Shown here: positions 61,072 through 64,000 of the stretch, piece by piece
How positions within the stretch are numbered: the stretch's first letter is position 1
Layout: every line of letters begins with the position of its first letter
Assembly: GCA_902490305.1 (NCBI GenBank)
Contig: CABUDI010000005.1
Location: forward strand, 48,632-112,631
Length of the DNA: 64,000 nt
Direction: 5' to 3'
From: an uncultured Collinsella sp.
GTDB lineage: Bacteria > Actinomycetota > Coriobacteriia > Coriobacteriales > Coriobacteriaceae
The notes under the pieces: generated by a model
Seen by the model: the letters and a program-made list of their open reading frames with translations, nothing else
Told to the model about the DNA's origin: nothing
The model's database searches: none
Program-made: the position numbers and the translations under genes

Positions 61072-62411
61072 TCGACCGCCGCGCCCAGCGCGATAGTTCA
61101 ATATCAATCTTTCGCATCATTGCCGTCGCCTGCGCCATTTGCGTGCTGGTGTACTTTATTTTTGCCTTGGTGACCGGTATCGAGCCGATCGCCACGGTGA
61201 TTGCCTGCGCGCTGCTATGCATCTTTCTGTGCATCTTTATCTTTTTGACGCTCAATCCCGATTCGGTGCGCTCCCAGTACACCGAGGAGACGCTCTCGGT
61301 GGCCTCGGCCATGCTCGAGGACATTAAGGGCGGTCTGACGCAGGAGTCGGCGCGTTTGGTGTGCCGGCGCATTTTGCCCGAGACGCGCGCCATGACGGTG
61401 GCCATCACCGACGAGGACAACGTGCTTGCCTGCGCGGGCGAGTTTGAGGAAAAACTGCTGCCCGATACTCCCATCCACACGCTTGCCACACGCTACGTTA
61501 TCGAACATGGCATCGTGCAGTCGTTCAACCGTATGGTGGATGTCGTGGGCTCGGACGGCTCGCACAACCAAGTCCCCGCCGGCATTATCGCCCCCATCAA
61601 GGTGGGCGATCGTACCGTCGGCACGCTCAAGTTCTACTACAAGACCCCGCGCGCCGTCGACCGTACCCAGTATGCGCTTGCCTCGGGCTTTGCCGAGATC
61701 TTGTCCACGCAGCTCGCCATCCACGAGCTCGAGGTGCAAAAGGAACTGACGGCCCGTGCCGAGGTGCGTGCCCTGCAGGCGCAGATCAACCCGCACTTTC
61801 TGTTCAACACGCTCAACACCATCGCGTCGTTTACGCGTACCGACCCGCTGCGTGCCCGCGAGCTGCTGCGCGAGTTTTCCTCGTTCTATCGCGCCACGCT
61901 CGACAACTCGGGGTCGCTTATCCCGGTCTCGCGCGAGGTTGCCCAGACCAAGCGCTACCTGACGTTTGAGAAGGCGCGCTTTGGCGAGGACCGCGTGCTG
62001 GCGACCTTCGATGTCTCCGAGGATGTCGAGGACACATTGGTCCCGGCCTTTGTAATCCAGCCCATCGTCGAGAACGCCGTGCGGCATGGCATGGGCGATG
62101 GCGATGCCCTGCAGATCGATGTGACCGTCCATCAAGACGGCGACGACGCAATCCTGATTGCCGTGGCCGACAACGGCGTGGGCATGGACGAGGGTACCGC
62201 CGCCAGGCTGTTTGATGAGCGCTCCGCCCGCCCCGATGCCAGTTCCCCGCAAGGCGGCGGCGCCGGCGTGGCCATGCACAATATTTCTGAGCGCATCCAT
62301 CGCTTTTATGGACCGCACTCTTATACGCGCGTCGAATCGGCGCCGGGCAAGGGCACCAAAGTGCTCCTGCATCTTGATTTGTCAGAGAGCATCTTTGACA
62401 TTCAAGAGTAA
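61068..62411 (+). CDS. LytS-type sensor histidine kinase 2
   Basis: 447 aa. Two N-terminal helices (FRIIAVACAICVLVYFIFAL and IATVIACALLCIFLCIFIFL), a GAF-like domain, then QINPHFLFNTLNTI with the phospho-His, and an ATPase with IVENAVRHG, DNGVGM and GAGVAMHNI. Paralogous to the kinase at 55151 over the whole length (SVASAMLEDIKGGLTQESA versus its IASKIFAYTSRGLTPEAA). Overlaps the glycosyltransferase gene by 4 nt. Confidence 0.92.
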   Translation: MIDRRAQRDSSISIFRIIAVACAICVLVYFIFALVTGIEPIATVIACALLCIFLCIFIFLTLNPDSVRSQYTEETLSVASAMLEDIKGGLTQESARLVCRRILPETRAMTVAITDEDNVLACAGEFEEKLLPDTPIHTLATRYVIEHGIVQSFNRMVDVVGSDGSHNQVPAGIIAPIKVGDRTVGTLKFYYKTPRAVDRTQYALASGFAEILSTQLAIHELEVQKELTARAEVRALQAQINPHFLFNTLNTIASFTRTDPLRARELLREFSSFYRATLDNSGSLIPVSREVAQTKRYLTFEKARFGEDRVLATFDVSEDVEDTLVPAFVIQPIVENAVRHGMGDGDALQIDVTVHQDGDDAILIAVADNGVGMDEGTAARLFDERSARPDASSPQGGGAGVAMHNISERIHRFYGPHSYTRVESAPGKGTKVLLHLDLSESIFDIQE

Positions 62412-62483
62412 AATAAAAGGCTATGGGCTCAACGCCAAGCGGCGGATGCCCAGCGTAGTTTGTTGACGAAAGGTTTAATCCCT

Positions 62484-63200
62484 ATGCTGCGTGCGATGAT
62501 TGTGGATGATGAGGCCCCGGCCCGTTCGGAACTTCGCTTCTTGCTCGAGCAGACGGGCAAGATCGGCACGATCACTGAGGCGTCGAGCGTCCGCTCCGCC
62601 ATTGAGATGTTGATGGAAAGCCGCGTCGATGTCGTATTTCTCGATATCTCGATGCCCGGTGCTTCTGGTCTGCAGCTTGCCGAGGCGCTGCATAAGCTTA
62701 AGAATCCGCCGGCGATTGTGTTTGTGACCGCGTATAGCGATCATGCCGTCGAGGCGTTCGACGTAGATGCCGTCGATTACCTAATGAAGCCGGTTGAGGA
62801 GGCACGCCTGGATCGCGCGATCGAGAAGGTCATGCAGCACGCCAAGCCCGTCACGGACAGCAAAGCCACCATCGAGCGCATTCCGGTGGAAAAGGGCGGC
62901 CGTAAGGTCCTCATTCCCGTGGATGACATTCGCTTCATCATGGCCAAGGACGATTACTCCTGTATCTATACCGTCGATGATCGTTTTCTATCGACGACTT
63001 CGTTGGCGCAGTTCGAGGCCAAGCTTTGCGACTTTGGCTTCTTTCGCGTTCATCGTCGCTATATCGTCAACTTGGCGTGCGTCACGGATGTCGAGACGGT
63101 GCCCTCGGGCGCTATCCAACTGGGCATTACGGGCGTCGACGAACGCGTGCCGGTCTCGCGCCGCCGCGTTGTGCCGCTCAAGAAGGCCCTGAGCCTCTAG
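62484..63200 (+). CDS. LytTR-family response regulator 2
   Basis: 238 aa from ATG 62484 (GAAAGG ~10 nt upstream); a TTG at 62460 is less likely. Receiver domain: IVDDEAP, phospho-Asp in VVFLDISMPG. LytTR domain: VLIPVDDIRFIMAKDD, FFRVHRRYIVNL, VPVSRRRVVPLK. Cognate to kinase 2 and a paralogue of the regulator at 56581. Confidence 0.93.
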   Translation: MLRAMIVDDEAPARSELRFLLEQTGKIGTITEASSVRSAIEMLMESRVDVVFLDISMPGASGLQLAEALHKLKNPPAIVFVTAYSDHAVEAFDVDAVDYLMKPVEEARLDRAIEKVMQHAKPVTDSKATIERIPVEKGGRKVLIPVDDIRFIMAKDDYSCIYTVDDRFLSTTSLAQFEAKLCDFGFFRVHRRYIVNLACVTDVETVPSGAIQLGITGVDERVPVSRRRVVPLKKALSL

Positions 63201-63206
63201 CACACT

Positions 63207-63256
63207 GGCCCCGCAGCCCTGTAGACCAATTGTCTGCGGAGCCGTGGGGCTTTTTG
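63207..63256 (+). terminator. Terminator after the second two-component system
   Basis: Outer arms GGCCCC/GGGGCT with inner GTAGAC/GTCTGC, then TTTTTG. Confidence 0.65.
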
Positions 63257-63291
63257 TATATACGTCGAATCGGTTTTGAAGAAGGGATCCC

Positions 63292-63759
63292 ATGAACAGT
63301 GCAAGCGCCAAGCGCATCGACATCATCTCGGACACCCACGGCTATCTTTCGCCCGCGCTTCTGGACAAGCTCAAGGGCGCAGATCTGATCATCCACGCCG
63401 GAGACCTAACGTCCGAGATGGATTACGAGCATCTATGCACCATCGCCCCCGTGCGAGCGGTCCTGGGCAACAACGACTACTACCGCGATTACGGCCCCGA
63501 TGTAGACCGTCTGGCCCTCTTCACCTACGAAGGACTCAAATTCGCCGTAGCCCACTACCGCGAAGACCTTCCGGTGGGATCCGTAGACGTAGCCATCAAC
63601 GGTCACACCCACGTAACCAAAGAAGCCCAAGTAGGCCGCTGCCTGGTCCTCAATCCCGGTAGCGCCAGCTACCCCAGAGGCACCCGAGGCCCCACCATGG
63701 CCAGAATGCTCGTCAAGGACGGCAAGATCCTGAGCACCAAATTTATTGACCTGGAGTAA
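63292..63759 (+). CDS. yfcE: YfcE/MJ0936-family metallophosphoesterase
   Basis: 155 aa, GAAGGGA before the ATG. The calcineurin-like metal motifs are in order: ISDTHG, IHAGDL, LGNND, and NGHTHV near the C-terminus, then NPGSASYPRG. Small Mn-dependent phosphodiesterases of this family have unclear cellular substrates. Symbol by family resemblance. Confidence 0.88.
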   Translation: MNSASAKRIDIISDTHGYLSPALLDKLKGADLIIHAGDLTSEMDYEHLCTIAPVRAVLGNNDYYRDYGPDVDRLALFTYEGLKFAVAHYREDLPVGSVDVAINGHTHVTKEAQVGRCLVLNPGSASYPRGTRGPTMARMLVKDGKILSTKFIDLE

Positions 63760-63767
63760 CCGCAACA

Positions 63768-63802
63768 AAAACGGGGGATGCACAACGCATCCCCCGTTTT
63801 TT
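63768..63802 (+). terminator. Strong terminator after the phosphoesterase
   Basis: 14-bp perfect stem AAAACGGGGGATGC/GCATCCCCCGTTTT, ACAAC loop, TT following; symmetric enough to work in both directions. Confidence 0.92.
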
Positions 63803-64000
63803 ATGAGCCAAAGGCGGAAGTTCAACAAGATCCATCAGACCAACCCCGCCGAGGAGCACGCGGGCTAGCCGCGCAGCGGCGCACGCCTGCAAAACTGGTT
63901 GAATAATGTGACGGCAGGGAGGGTCTCCGGGGCTGGGGGCGGGGGTTAAGTTTGTCGCGAGTTCCGCACGCAAAGGAAAGCACTTAATGTGCTTTCCGTC
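63803..64000 (-). other. Right edge: spacer with a minus-strand terminator
   Basis: No gene. GGAAAGCAC (63975-63983) / GTGCTTTCC (63989-63997) runs into TTTGCG on the minus strand, so it probably ends a leftward gene lying beyond the window. Confidence 0.5.

Overview
The window looks like a chromosome segment from a Collinsella-type gut actinobacterium (class Coriobacteriia). This is inferred from the high-GC codon usage, the mannose-family PTS with its DUF956 partner, the 2-oxoacid:ferredoxin fermentation enzyme, and an actinobacterial fhaA-fhaB-pstP-rodA-pbpA-pknB kinase cluster in which rodA and pbpA are fused. No 16S gene is present, so the genus is not proven.

Layout. 1-2939: the 3' part of an iron-sulfur/FAD oxidoreductase and hypA (nickel insertion into hydrogenase). 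2940-6559: mannose/fructose/sorbose PTS (EIIAB, IIC, IID) plus DUF956. 6653-6728: tRNA-Arg(CCT), followed by an apparent defence islet: an MmeI-like fused restriction-modification enzyme and a GmrSD-like DUF262/HNH protein. 12452-18353: a sugar locus with a TIM-barrel isomerase, PTS EIIBC, DeoR regulator, allulose-6-phosphate-epimerase-like AlsE, RpiB-family isomerase and a LacI regulator. Three matching LacI-type operators can be read there. 18782-29836: a minus-strand signalling/cell-wall cluster (YcxB-like protein, Ser/Thr kinase, FhaA, FhaB, PP2C phosphatase, SEDS-PBP fusion, PASTA kinase). 29952-34182: dnaX, ybaB, recR. 34428-38116: a second kinase-FHA operon.

38117-44785 is an AT-richer accessory island, bounded on the right by a truncated second copy of the FHA gene's 3' end. 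It holds a dead methyltransferase, an ABC exporter, an IS110-like remnant and, on the minus strand, a compact unit that I consider the most interesting part of the window. That unit is a radical SAM/SPASM peptide maturase followed by two tiny Cys/Asp-rich paralogous peptides (59 and 65 aa, both beginning MKHIHP) and a 35-aa membrane peptide. The peptides carry repeated Cys-X(2-5)-Asp motifs, as expected for substrates of Cys-to-Asp thioether-forming maturases (freyrasin-type ranthipeptides).

45262-64000: pyruvate:ferredoxin oxidoreductase, carbamate kinase, a C39-like peptidase, an APC amino-acid permease with an amidohydrolase, two paralogous LytS/LytTR two-component systems, a zinc-dependent phospholipase-C-like protein, a UMF1-type MFS transporter, a glycosyltransferase and a YfcE-like phosphoesterase. 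Several strong hairpin terminators and REP-like repeats mark the operon ends.

The core genes suggest a sugar- and amino-acid-fermenting anaerobe: PTS uptake feeds glycolysis, pyruvate is oxidised by the ferredoxin-linked oxidoreductase, hypA points to a hydrogenase for disposing of electrons, and carbamate kinase yields ATP from amino-acid or ureide breakdown. All functional statements are read from motifs and context; no database search was run.
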